From positions 1-64,000 of the forward strand of contig WGBC01000026.1 of the NCBI GenBank assembly GCA_015494535.1: a stretch of DNA of 64,000 bases, read 5' to 3'. This document shows positions 25,836 to 34,489 of this stretch, one piece after another. A program made the translations under genes and the position numbers. Numbering within the stretch: position 1 is the stretch's first letter; each line of letters starts with the position of its first letter. This DNA is from Nitratiruptor sp. (GTDB lineage Bacteria > Campylobacterota > Campylobacteria > Campylobacterales > Nitratiruptoraceae). The notes under the pieces are model-generated. The model saw only the letters and a list, made by a program, of their open reading frames with translations, ran no database searches and was not told the DNA's origin.

Positions 25836-26708
25836 ATGAAAGCTGGCTTTGTAGCGCTCATTGGTCGTCCCAATGCTGGCAAAAGCACTCTGCTCAACTG
25901 GCTATTGGGCGAAAAGATAGCAATGGTGAGCCACAAAGCCCAAGCTACAAGAAAGAGGCTCAACGCCATCGTGATGCATGGGGATGCGCAAATTGTCTTT
26001 GTGGATACCCCCGGACTGCACGAAAAAGAGAGGCTTTTGAATAAATTCATGCTCCAAGAAGCTATCAAAGCTTTGTCAGATGCGGATCTCACCCTCTTTC
26101 TAGCCCCAGTTACAGATGATATTAAATACTATGAAAAGTTTTTAGAACTTGCCAAAAATCGCCCCCATATCGTAGTGCTAACCAAAATAGATCTCGTAAA
26201 CAACGCCAAGCTTTTAGCCAAAATAAAAGAGTACCAAAAATATCAAGATAGATTTTTAGAGCTCGTTCCCGTATCTGTGAAGAAAAACATTGGCAAAAAG
26301 GAGCTATTGGACACCATCGCCAAATATCTGCCAGAACATCCCTACTACTATGATCCAGAACTGCTCACCACAGAAAATATCCGAGATATTTACAAAGAGC
26401 TGATTCGCGAAGCTATTTTCGACAATGTAAGTGACGAAATACCCTATGAGAGCGATGTGATCATAGAAAAGATTGAAGAGTCCTCTACTCTCGATAAAGT
26501 CTATGCCATGATAATCGTAGAAAAACCTTCCCAAAAAGGGATAATCATTGGCAAAAAAGGCCAAACACTCAAGCGTATCGGCAAAGAGGCAAGAAGATTG
26601 ATGGAGGAGTTTAGCCAAAAGAAAATCTACTTAGAACTCTTCGTCGTTGTAAAAAAGGGCTGGACGAAAAACAAAAAAGAGTTGGAAAATATAGGCTATC
26701 TCTTTTAA
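25836..26708 (+). CDS. era: GTPase Era
   Basis: 290 residues. Ribosome-assembly GTPase that binds the 3' end of 16S rRNA. G1 GRPNAGKST (10-18), G3 DTPGL (57-61), G4 TKID, and a C-terminal KH domain with GIIIGKKGQTLKRIGKEAR are clear. AAGGAA precedes ATG 25836, nine bases after hslU. Last gene of the argG-rplI-hslVU-era string. Confidence 0.97.
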   Translation: MKAGFVALIGRPNAGKSTLLNWLLGEKIAMVSHKAQATRKRLNAIVMHGDAQIVFVDTPGLHEKERLLNKFMLQEAIKALSDADLTLFLAPVTDDIKYYEKFLELAKNRPHIVVLTKIDLVNNAKLLAKIKEYQKYQDRFLELVPVSVKKNIGKKELLDTIAKYLPEHPYYYDPELLTTENIRDIYKELIREAIFDNVSDEIPYESDVIIEKIEESSTLDKVYAMIIVEKPSQKGIIIGKKGQTLKRIGKEARRLMEEFSQKKIYLELFVVVKKGWTKNKKELENIGYLF

Positions 26709-26789
26709 AACCCCCAAATTAAGCGACTTTTAAACAAACATTCACATTTCTTATGTTAAAATTAATTGAAATTACTATAATGGGATAGT

Positions 26790-28310
26790 ATGAAGCAGGA
26801 TGCATATAAAAGATATGTCACAATAGATCCTTATAATAGAGATTTCTTCCTATATGAAAATGGCATAATCAAAAGTTTCAAAAATCCCAAATTCAATCCC
26901 AAAAATTTCTATATCTCCTATCTACAAACCAAAGATACGATTATCACCACTATCGAAGTAAGCAAAAATATCCCTCGTGATGACTTAAAAGATGTAGTAG
27001 AGATCAAAGCCTACGAAGAGCTCGATCTCGACCCTGCTCTTGAGTACAAAATAGATTTTCACGAAATACCCACTCCAATACATGAAAAAAACATCAAACT
27101 CCAGCTCTTCGTCACAGAACCCCAAATCATAGACGAGGTGTTCGCAGAGACGGTCAAAAAGATTCACTATATCGATTACATCATTCCTTTGCCACTACTT
27201 TTCAAACCTCTCTACTCCCAGGAGATACTGGATAGGACCGAAACACACCTCTTCATCTATTTTCAAAAGGATGATACACTCTTTGCCCTCTATAGCCAAG
27301 GAAGCTTGCTCTATGCAAAATCCCTCAAATACTCCTTCGAAGAGATTGCCCAAAGGCTCAGTGAGCTTAAAGGTGAGAATATCGATGTGAATAGCGTCAT
27401 CAAAACATTGGCAAAAGATGGACTCAAAATTGAAGATCTTGACGAGATGCAGTATTACATGCAGATCTTTAGCGAAATCTTCATGCATATCAACGATGTA
27501 CTGATCTATGCGAAAAGAGCCAACGAAATAGAGATTGTCGACAAGATTTTCATAAGCTCCGACGTAGGCTACATAAAGGGCATAGAGGAGTATTCTCACA
27601 CCTATTTGGCTCAAGAGGCGCACGATTTTCATTTCGATTACCCTCTGCATACCAATGAACCCTACATTGAAGATCTCCATTTTCTTATGGCTCTATGCGC
27701 AGAAGATATCTTGCATAGATATGAAAACTATCCCAATCTCACTATATATAAGCGCCTTCCTCCCCTCCTCAAACGCCCAAGCGGTGAATTGGTTCTTGTT
27801 ACAGTAGCTACTCTTTTGCTCTCTCTTGCATATCCTTTATATAATGTCTTCATGACCTATAAATTGGAGCACGATAAAGTAGTATTGCAAAAAGAGTATC
27901 CGCTCATACATACCAAGAGACTTGCATTGGAGCAAAGAATCAATACTCTCAAAAACGAGATGGCAAAGATTAGAAAGAAGATCGCCTTCAAACAGCAAGA
28001 ATTGGAACGAAGAAAGAAGATTCTCAATCAAATATACGACAAGAAAGTCAACTATATCCTCAAAGCCAAAACATTGGCGGATCTCACGCAAGATCTCGTA
28101 AAATATAAAATCAAAACGATCAATATTGAAAACAACGAATCGATTTTCGATTTCAATGTCACGTCGGTGGACAACAAAAACATAACCAAATTTATCAAAT
28201 ATATCGCGGAGAACAAAAGCGATATCTATGAGATCGCTACACGAGAGATCAATAAAACCGATCCAAACAGCACGGTATATTTCAGTAAAATCGAGGTACG
28301 GGTCAAATGA
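26790..28310 (+). CDS. PilM-PilN-type pilus assembly protein (MshI-like)
   Basis: 506 residues. The first 320 resemble the actin-like PilM/MshI/GspL cytoplasmic part (weak, by order and secondary structure). A single membrane helix at about 331-352 (ELVLVTVATLLLSLAYPLYNVF) is followed by a coiled coil (355-415) and a small ferredoxin-like domain as in PilN. Such fusions form the inner-membrane platform of type IV pili and type II secretion. Position as first gene of a run in MSHA order supports this. A TATAAT at 26776-26781 is only eight bases before ATG, and no good ribosome site is present. Confidence 0.75.
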   Translation: MKQDAYKRYVTIDPYNRDFFLYENGIIKSFKNPKFNPKNFYISYLQTKDTIITTIEVSKNIPRDDLKDVVEIKAYEELDLDPALEYKIDFHEIPTPIHEKNIKLQLFVTEPQIIDEVFAETVKKIHYIDYIIPLPLLFKPLYSQEILDRTETHLFIYFQKDDTLFALYSQGSLLYAKSLKYSFEEIAQRLSELKGENIDVNSVIKTLAKDGLKIEDLDEMQYYMQIFSEIFMHINDVLIYAKRANEIEIVDKIFISSDVGYIKGIEEYSHTYLAQEAHDFHFDYPLHTNEPYIEDLHFLMALCAEDILHRYENYPNLTIYKRLPPLLKRPSGELVLVTVATLLLSLAYPLYNVFMTYKLEHDKVVLQKEYPLIHTKRLALEQRINTLKNEMAKIRKKIAFKQQELERRKKILNQIYDKKVNYILKAKTLADLTQDLVKYKIKTINIENNESIFDFNVTSVDNKNITKFIKYIAENKSDIYEIATREINKTDPNSTVYFSKIEVRVK

Positions 28311-28939
28311 GTATGCTCAGACAGATAGACGAGTTCTTCGCACAGAGAAAAAAAAGTGAAAAATATCTCATCTACGCATCCATTTTCTTAGGTATTTTTT
28401 TGGCTTCCTACCAGTATCTTTTGCCATATACGGAAAAGCTGCTCAAAAAAGCCAAAAACGAAAAGCGTGCAATCCAAGCCAAAATCGACGTGGACAAAGC
28501 CTATCTGCGAGGCATTACCGTCAAGGGAGATGAACTCTACTACATAAAAAAATATACCCAACAGATTGAAGATCTTAAAAAGAGTTTCCTTGCCATCAAC
28601 GACAAAAAAGAGTATCTCGACAACAAAATCAAAGAACTCTCTTATCTACTCTACAATAAGAAAAAGTGGGCACAATTTCTCAACTCTTTGACGCAGCTAG
28701 CAAACAAGCACAATATCGAAATCAATTACATTCTCAACAATTTCCTGGATGTTACCAAAACATTTGGCCATGTTTTGGAAGTGGAGATATCCTGCTTAGG
28801 AGACTTTAAAAACACTATCGCCTACGTCAACGACATCGAGCAAAGCGATTTGGTAGTCGACGTGTATGAAATGAAAATGAGTAGCAATATGCCCATAGAA
28901 ACACTCATAAAGGTATCGGTATGGGGAATAAACTATTAA
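28307..28939 (+). CDS. PilO-type pilus assembly protein (MshJ-like)
   Basis: 210 residues. One membrane helix near the N-terminus (about 22-41, YLIYASIFLGIFLASYQYLL), coiled coil (45-115) and a C-terminal alpha/beta domain (125-210), the PilO/MshJ/GspM layout. Partner of the preceding PilN-like part in the inner-membrane platform. Overlaps its neighbours by 4 and 19 bases. Sequence identity with the family is low; assignment rests on fold pattern and gene order. Confidence 0.7.
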   Translation: MSMLRQIDEFFAQRKKSEKYLIYASIFLGIFLASYQYLLPYTEKLLKKAKNEKRAIQAKIDVDKAYLRGITVKGDELYYIKKYTQQIEDLKKSFLAINDKKEYLDNKIKELSYLLYNKKKWAQFLNSLTQLANKHNIEINYILNNFLDVTKTFGHVLEVEISCLGDFKNTIAYVNDIEQSDLVVDVYEMKMSSNMPIETLIKVSVWGINY

Positions 28940-29346
28940 TAGCCTGTCTGCCATTGTTGCTAGTGGCTTCGCAAAAATATCCCGATATCGATAAACTTAT
29001 CGAGAAAGTGAAAGTTCAAAGAAAGGGACTCTCGCCAGAAGTTATAAAAAAACTCAAAGATCCCTTTATTGACGAAGTTAAACTCAAAAAGATCGTTATC
29101 AAGCAAAAGATCTTAAAAAAGATCAAAAAACAAAAATTGCATCTACGACTAGAATCTATCTTCAACGATCGTGTCAAAATAAATACAAGATGGTATAAGG
29201 TTGGATCGAAAGTTGCTGGCTATCGTATAGTGAAGATAGATTACGATAAAAAAAGCGTCCTCTTAAAAAGAGGAAAAAAACAATTACGCCTTTATCTAGT
29301 AAAGAGAAAAAAGAGATTTAGATTAGTAAGCGGGGGAAAAGTATGA
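28921..29346 (+). CDS. Small periplasmic pilus/competence protein (MshK- or CtsR-like)
   Basis: 141 residues with a signal-like N-terminus (LLIACLPLLLVAS). A lysine-rich middle leads to a small beta domain WYKVGSKVAGYRIVKIDYDKKSVLLKRG (about 97-124), the fold of MshK and the GspC/PilP HR domain that touches the secretin. It lies directly before the secretin gene, as MshK and Campylobacter CtsR do. Very basic overall, which is unusual for a periplasmic protein. Confidence 0.65.
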   Translation: MGNKLLIACLPLLLVASQKYPDIDKLIEKVKVQRKGLSPEVIKKLKDPFIDEVKLKKIVIKQKILKKIKKQKLHLRLESIFNDRVKINTRWYKVGSKVAGYRIVKIDYDKKSVLLKRGKKQLRLYLVKRKKRFRLVSGGKV

Positions 29347-30836
29347 TGAAGAAGATTTTGCCACTACTGCTTTTTATTGCGATGATGTTGCAAGGCTCCG
29401 AAGAGTGCTCATCGAGGCTTTTTACTTTGCAGACCGCACCCAATGTCAAAATTGGCGAAATCGTAGCAAACATAGCAGATGAGTGCTCATTGAGCGTACT
29501 TGTCAAAGACTCCTCCGCAAGAAAGAAGCTTCGACAAAGCGTAGGCAAACTCTATCTCAAAAACGTCTCCTTGCAACGATTGCTCGATATCATCCTGAAA
29601 GAGCATGAGCTTACATACGATCTTGAAGAGAATATCCTCAAAATCCGATACCTTGTCACCAAAACCTTCAAACTCGACTACGTCACCTCCAAAAGAGAGG
29701 GCAAGACGGTCACTGACGCTTCAGTGGACGTAGGCGGCGTGGTGCAAAACTCAGGTTCCACTACCAAAAAAACGCGGGATGTAAACATCATCTCTTCGCA
29801 AGATAGCTTCGATTTTTGGAAGAATATAGAAGAAGAGATCTTCAACATCCTCAACCGCCCAGGCGACGAGTACAATGCCTCCAAACCCATAGTCAATCCT
29901 AGTGCAGGGCTCGTGACCGTAACCGCTACGCAAAGGCAGATCGATCGTGTACAACACTATATCGATGAGATAGAAAAGCGCCTACACAAAGAGGTGCTTA
30001 TCGATGTCTCCATTTTGGCAGTTTTTTACAACAAAAATCTCACAACCGGCATCGATTGGAGCCGCTTCAACCTCACCTTCAACGGGCAGCAAGATGCCAG
30101 CGGCACTTTTTCTCCTACCAATCCGTTAGCAACATACCAAAGCGTCGGTGTGGGAACGAACTTCAAAAATATCGATTTTGCCAGCACTGCCACGGCGGTC
30201 ATAAACGCATCTCTCAATCTTAGCGGCATCATCGACTTTTTGCAAAAAAATGGCAAAGTCGTCACCCTCTCCAACCCAAAAATCCTCACCCTCAACAACC
30301 AGCCGGCCATTATTACTATCGGAGACAATATCAATTACAACGTGCCAACCTCCATAACTATTAGTGCACAAGGCTATTTAGGTCAAAAAGCCTATACTCC
30401 TTCTTCCATTTTCGTAGGGATTTTACTCAATATCACACCAGAAATCACAGAAAACAATGAGATTATTTTGCGTATTAATCCATCAATATCTGAGTTGAGA
30501 AATCCAGAAGACCTCTACAAAAGTGATTTAAATGGTTTTAGAGAAATAGCTCCAGATACGAAAGAGAAAAAGATCTCCTCAGTTGTCAAAGTAAAAGATG
30601 GCTCTACGCTCATCCTTGGAGGGCTCATCTCCAATACCAAAAATTTCATGATCAATGGCGTGCCGGTCTTAAAAGATATACCTTTTTTTGGTAATCTATT
30701 CAAAAGCAAAAAAAGAGACAACCAGCGCTTCGAACTTGTTTTTGTGTTGAAGCCTAAAATCATCGATGAAGAGGAAGATTTCGATATCTCATTAAAAGAT
30801 CTGGGGTATGAAAAACTAAAAAATGCACAACAATGA
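29343..30836 (+). CDS. ctsD: Secretin (MshL/CtsD-type outer-membrane channel)
   Basis: 497 residues. Signal peptide (about 1-18), N-terminal STN/N0-like domain (20-105), a further N domain (about 165-220) and the secretin barrel domain (about 240-485) with the signature SSVVKVKDGSTLILGGLIS. Forms the outer-membrane ring for pilus or pseudopilus passage; in Campylobacter the orthologue CtsD is needed for natural transformation. Starts at 29343 or the next ATG 29346. Overlaps both neighbours. Confidence 0.92.
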   Translation: MMKKILPLLLFIAMMLQGSEECSSRLFTLQTAPNVKIGEIVANIADECSLSVLVKDSSARKKLRQSVGKLYLKNVSLQRLLDIILKEHELTYDLEENILKIRYLVTKTFKLDYVTSKREGKTVTDASVDVGGVVQNSGSTTKKTRDVNIISSQDSFDFWKNIEEEIFNILNRPGDEYNASKPIVNPSAGLVTVTATQRQIDRVQHYIDEIEKRLHKEVLIDVSILAVFYNKNLTTGIDWSRFNLTFNGQQDASGTFSPTNPLATYQSVGVGTNFKNIDFASTATAVINASLNLSGIIDFLQKNGKVVTLSNPKILTLNNQPAIITIGDNINYNVPTSITISAQGYLGQKAYTPSSIFVGILLNITPEITENNEIILRINPSISELRNPEDLYKSDLNGFREIAPDTKEKKISSVVKVKDGSTLILGGLISNTKNFMINGVPVLKDIPFFGNLFKSKKRDNQRFELVFVLKPKIIDEEEDFDISLKDLGYEKLKNAQQ

Positions 30837-31608
30837 AAATATTTACAAAGCGGCTAAAGAGATATTTTATGAAAGCAGCGATCCGAAAGATTTCGTAGCG
30901 ATAGACTCCAATATAGTCCAGCTGGAATCCCTCAAATCTTCTATAGCAGATAGATTCAAATTCATTCTCCTCACTGGCGAGCCGGGTGTGGGCAAAAGCA
31001 TGCTGCTAAGAAGAGCCCACTATGAGCTGGGAAACGATGAGATAATGCTAATTGATCATCCATTTTTTTCTTTGCAAGAATTGCAAAAAGAACTCTCCCA
31101 AAGGCTTTTTGGTAAAGAGGTGGATCTCTTACAAACAGCAAAAGAGTCCCAAAAGGTTTTTACCATCTTTTTGGATGAAGTGCAGCTATACGGGGATGAG
31201 CTTTTGGAATATCTCAGGCTTCTTAGCGACACCCAAAGGTTTCGCTTCGTCTTGGCTCTACATACCGATAAACAGAGCGAGAAACTGCAACAAAAACATT
31301 TCTCCACAAGGACATACAAAACACTCCACCTCACCCCTCCAAACTGGCAGGAGCTGCAAATCTATATCCAAAAGAAGCTTTTACATGCCTCCCTCAACGA
31401 TATCGCTAGAGGTATTGACGCAAAAAGAACCAAAAAGATTCATCACTTCACCAAAGGCAATCTGCGTCAAACGGACAAATTTTTGGCCACACTTTTCGAT
31501 ATACTAGATTTTTTCTATACTAACTATCCATCCAAAATCGATACGCAAAAGATTCCAGTAAAATATATCGAAATGAGCGCTATACATTTAGGATTGCTCC
31601 GTGCATGA
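30823..31608 (+). CDS. ctsP: AAA ATPase of the pilus/competence operon (MshM/CtsP-like)
   Basis: 261 residues. Walker A LLTGEPGVGKSMLLR (about 45-59) and Walker B VFTIFLDEVQLYG (about 108-120), followed by a sensor region and helical lid. This is the ExeA/MshM ATPase type; CtsP in Campylobacter is a cytoplasmic ATP-binding protein needed for DNA uptake. Shorter than ExeA because the periplasmic peptidoglycan-binding part is missing. Placed right after the secretin as in both msh and cts loci. Confidence 0.88.
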   Translation: MHNNENIYKAAKEIFYESSDPKDFVAIDSNIVQLESLKSSIADRFKFILLTGEPGVGKSMLLRRAHYELGNDEIMLIDHPFFSLQELQKELSQRLFGKEVDLLQTAKESQKVFTIFLDEVQLYGDELLEYLRLLSDTQRFRFVLALHTDKQSEKLQQKHFSTRTYKTLHLTPPNWQELQIYIQKKLLHASLNDIARGIDAKRTKKIHHFTKGNLRQTDKFLATLFDILDFFYTNYPSKIDTQKIPVKYIEMSAIHLGLLRA

Positions 31609-32203
31609 GTATGAACTATTAGAAAAGAGATGGCAAAAGTATCGCTACAAAAAGCTTCTTGTCAAAGGGCTTTTCACCACAGCTTTGATAGCGCTTGCAA
31701 GCTTACTTTTGACATGGAAAAGCGTGAGCAAATTTGAGCCAACTTCGCCAAAAGCCAAGGTCACCAACTATCTTGCGCCTTCGCTGGATTTCGAAAAACA
31801 TCTCCTTGCAAAAAAAACGGCTCAAAGCAGACCTTCCAAACCGTCCCAACCTATAAAAAAAGCGAAAAAACCAAACACCTCCCACCTTGCAATCAGCGCC
31901 ACAAAGCTTACGTTACCCCAAATGCTGCAAAATTACAAAAAGCATCCATCCATCGATCTTGCCAACATGATAGCAAACGAGTATTATCAGCAAAAAGAGT
32001 ACCAAAAAGCGATGAAATGGGCCATCAAAGCCAATGAATTCGACAAAGAAAACGAGCAAAGCTGGATACTCTATGCCAAAAGCGCATACAAATTAGGCCA
32101 GAAGCAAAAAGCTATAAACGCCCTCAAAATCTACCTTCGCAAACACCCATCCAAAAGAGTCAAAAAGCTTCTTTCCCAAATGATGCAGAAGGATTCGCTA
32201 TGA
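31601..32203 (+). CDS. TPR membrane protein (MshN-like; position of CtsX)
   Basis: 200 residues. One membrane helix (about 18-38, LLVKGLFTTALIALASLLLTW), a Lys/Ser/Pro-rich linker (45-100) and two or three tetratricopeptide repeats (100-195, with YYQQKEYQKAMKWAIKANEF and SWILYAKSAYKLGQKQKAI). Layout and gene position equal MshN of the MSHA system. In cts loci the membrane protein CtsX occupies this place. Confidence 0.75.
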   Translation: MHEYELLEKRWQKYRYKKLLVKGLFTTALIALASLLLTWKSVSKFEPTSPKAKVTNYLAPSLDFEKHLLAKKTAQSRPSKPSQPIKKAKKPNTSHLAISATKLTLPQMLQNYKKHPSIDLANMIANEYYQQKEYQKAMKWAIKANEFDKENEQSWILYAKSAYKLGQKQKAINALKIYLRKHPSKRVKKLLSQMMQKDSL

Positions 32204-32742
32204 AAAAAATCCTTTTATCACTCTTTTTGGCCACCTTGCTGCTTGCCGACGTGCAGACCCTCATCCAAAAATATAAACAAGGCGATTACAAATATGTCTG
32301 CCTCAATGGATACAAACTCTTTTCCAAACTTAAAAAGGATGAAGACCTTGTGAGTATGTATGCTTTTTCTTGCCTCAAAGCAGACTACATCAATAGGCTG
32401 GCCGTGCCTATTCTCATCCTTGGCAAAACACCAGCATCACGTAAAAACAGGGCGTACTTCTCTTTGATACTAGCGCAAAAAAACCTACTCATATCGGCTT
32501 TGAGCGATCATGAAGAATTCACCGGTCTCAATGTCCCAAACACCGATCACATCATCTCAAAAGTCTTCAATCTCTATTTTCAAAAAAAATATAAAAAATC
32601 CGATAATGCATACATCATACGCGATCCTAAAATTGCCGGAGTTGAATATAGAGTCTTTATCGTCAAAAAATCTTCGATTCCCTATTTGCGAATCGATGTA
32701 TATAAAAACGGCAAAAAAATAGATACCCATCTCTACAGGTGA
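32200..32742 (+). CDS. Hypothetical secreted protein of the pilus operon, 180 aa
   Basis: Not recognised. Signal peptide MKKILLSLFLATLLLADVQ, then an alpha-helical region (20-110) and a lysine-rich beta-like end. It lies between the MshN-like and GspE-like genes, with a 4-base overlap upstream and four bases to the next gene. There is no counterpart at this position in classic msh loci, so it may be a lineage-specific component. Confidence 0.7.
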   Translation: MKKILLSLFLATLLLADVQTLIQKYKQGDYKYVCLNGYKLFSKLKKDEDLVSMYAFSCLKADYINRLAVPILILGKTPASRKNRAYFSLILAQKNLLISALSDHEEFTGLNVPNTDHIISKVFNLYFQKKYKKSDNAYIIRDPKIAGVEYRVFIVKKSSIPYLRIDVYKNGKKIDTHLYR

Positions 32743-32746
32743 AACG

Positions 32747-34489
32747 ATGAACAATAGATTACTCGATACCCTTATAGCGAACCTGCATCTAGACGATCAT
32801 GATGTGGCAAACATCAAAAGCAACCTCTCAAGTATCAAAAATAGCATCTATTTTCTCATCAATCGAGAATTTGTTACCGAAAAAGAGCTCATCAAGCTCA
32901 TAGCGAAAAATCTGCGAGAGGGAAAACTCTCCATAGAGGATCTGGATGAGTTACCAAATGATTTGATAGAGAAAATCCTCAAAGAGTACGCCAATATTTT
33001 AAACATCGAGTATGTAGATCTCGATACCTACGACATCGATCTCAAAATAGCCACGAAAGCGCCTTTGAACCAGCTCAAAAAGTATCGAGTCTTGCCACTC
33101 AAAGAGAGCGAAATAAACATTCTAGCGGCTATCAGCGATCCAATAGATATCGCCGCGCAAGAAGCAGCCCAGAGGCTATTTCCAAAAAAGCCAATCAAGT
33201 TCGTGCTATCGAGCAAGCTACAGATCGAAAACTTTCTCAACAAACTCGAACTCAACGAAAATATCAAAGAGTTCATCAATGAAATCCGCCAAGATCTCCA
33301 GCAAGGTGGTGCAAACAGAAACGAATTGGAAGAATCGAGCGCGGTGTTGCGCTTAATAGAAGCCATCTTAAAGACTGCGATACTCTCGCGCGCCAGCGAT
33401 ATCCATATCGAGCCAACAGAAAACAACTGCGTCGTGCGCACGAGGATAGATGGCATTTTGAACGAAAAATTCATATTCGACAAAGATATCTACCCTCCCC
33501 TCTCTTCCCGCCTCAAACTCATGGCGAATCTCGATATCGCCGAAAAGAGAAAACCGCAAGATGGAAGATTTAGCGAAACGATACTTGGCAAAGAGTACGA
33601 TTTTAGGATTTCGACCCTGCCGATAGTATCTGGCGAGTCCATCGTAATGAGGATTTTGGACAAGTCAAAAGCGATGATCCCTCTTGAAGAAGCGGGTATG
33701 AGCGCCTATAACTTCGAGATTTTCACCAAAGCCCTCAAGACGCCTTATGGCATCATTCTTGTCACGGGACCTACTGGAAGCGGTAAATCTACCACCCTTT
33801 ATGGCGCGCTCAATATGCTGCGCAGCGTTGAAAAGAAGATAATCACCGTAGAAGATCCTGTGGAATACCAAATAAATCTCGTTCAACAAGCTCAAGTCAA
33901 CCCAAAAATAGGATTTACCTTCGCTTCTGCCCTTCGATCCATTCTTCGCCAAGACCCGGACATCATTATGATTGGTGAGATTCGCGATGAAGAGACGATA
34001 CGCATAGCAGTCCAAGCGGCACTTACTGGCCACTTGGTGCTCTCCACGCTCCATACCAACGATGCGATAAGTGCCATCAACAGGATGATCGACATGGGCA
34101 TAGAGCCATATCTCGTCAGCGGCGCACTCATCGCCATCGAGGCCCAAAGGCTCGTGAGAAAAATTTGTCCATACTGCAAGATAGAGACGGAGTTGCAACC
34201 ATCCATCTACAACGAAATCAAACCCTATCTGCCACAAAGTTATAAATTTTTCAAAGGCAAAGGGTGTAAACATTGCGACTTTACCGGCTATAGCGGCAGG
34301 GAGATGATCAGCGAGGTATTCAAGGTAGACGAAGAGATTGCAAGAATGATCGCTAAAGAGGAGAGTAAAGAGAAAATCTACCAAAAAGCTTTGGAAAAAG
34401 GTTTCAAATCGATGCTAGTCGATGGTATCAACAAAGCGATCGAGGGTTCAACCAGCGTAGAAGAAGTCTTGAGGGTAACGAGGCTGTAA
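32747..34489 (+). CDS. ctsE: GspE/PilB-type assembly ATPase (MshE/CtsE)
   Basis: 580 residues. N-terminal MshEN/GspE domain (1-180), then the hexameric ATPase: GPTGSGKSTTLY Walker A (about 342-353), Asp box EDPVEYQ, Walker B DPDIIMIGEIRDEET and His box TGHLVLSTLHTND. A C-terminal four-cysteine finger, CPYC and CKHC (about 471-505), is kept. Powers pilus or pseudopilus extension. CtsE is the Campylobacter transformation orthologue. Confidence 0.95.
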   Translation: MNNRLLDTLIANLHLDDHDVANIKSNLSSIKNSIYFLINREFVTEKELIKLIAKNLREGKLSIEDLDELPNDLIEKILKEYANILNIEYVDLDTYDIDLKIATKAPLNQLKKYRVLPLKESEINILAAISDPIDIAAQEAAQRLFPKKPIKFVLSSKLQIENFLNKLELNENIKEFINEIRQDLQQGGANRNELEESSAVLRLIEAILKTAILSRASDIHIEPTENNCVVRTRIDGILNEKFIFDKDIYPPLSSRLKLMANLDIAEKRKPQDGRFSETILGKEYDFRISTLPIVSGESIVMRILDKSKAMIPLEEAGMSAYNFEIFTKALKTPYGIILVTGPTGSGKSTTLYGALNMLRSVEKKIITVEDPVEYQINLVQQAQVNPKIGFTFASALRSILRQDPDIIMIGEIRDEETIRIAVQAALTGHLVLSTLHTNDAISAINRMIDMGIEPYLVSGALIAIEAQRLVRKICPYCKIETELQPSIYNEIKPYLPQSYKFFKGKGCKHCDFTGYSGREMISEVFKVDEEIARMIAKEESKEKIYQKALEKGFKSMLVDGINKAIEGSTSVEEVLRVTRL

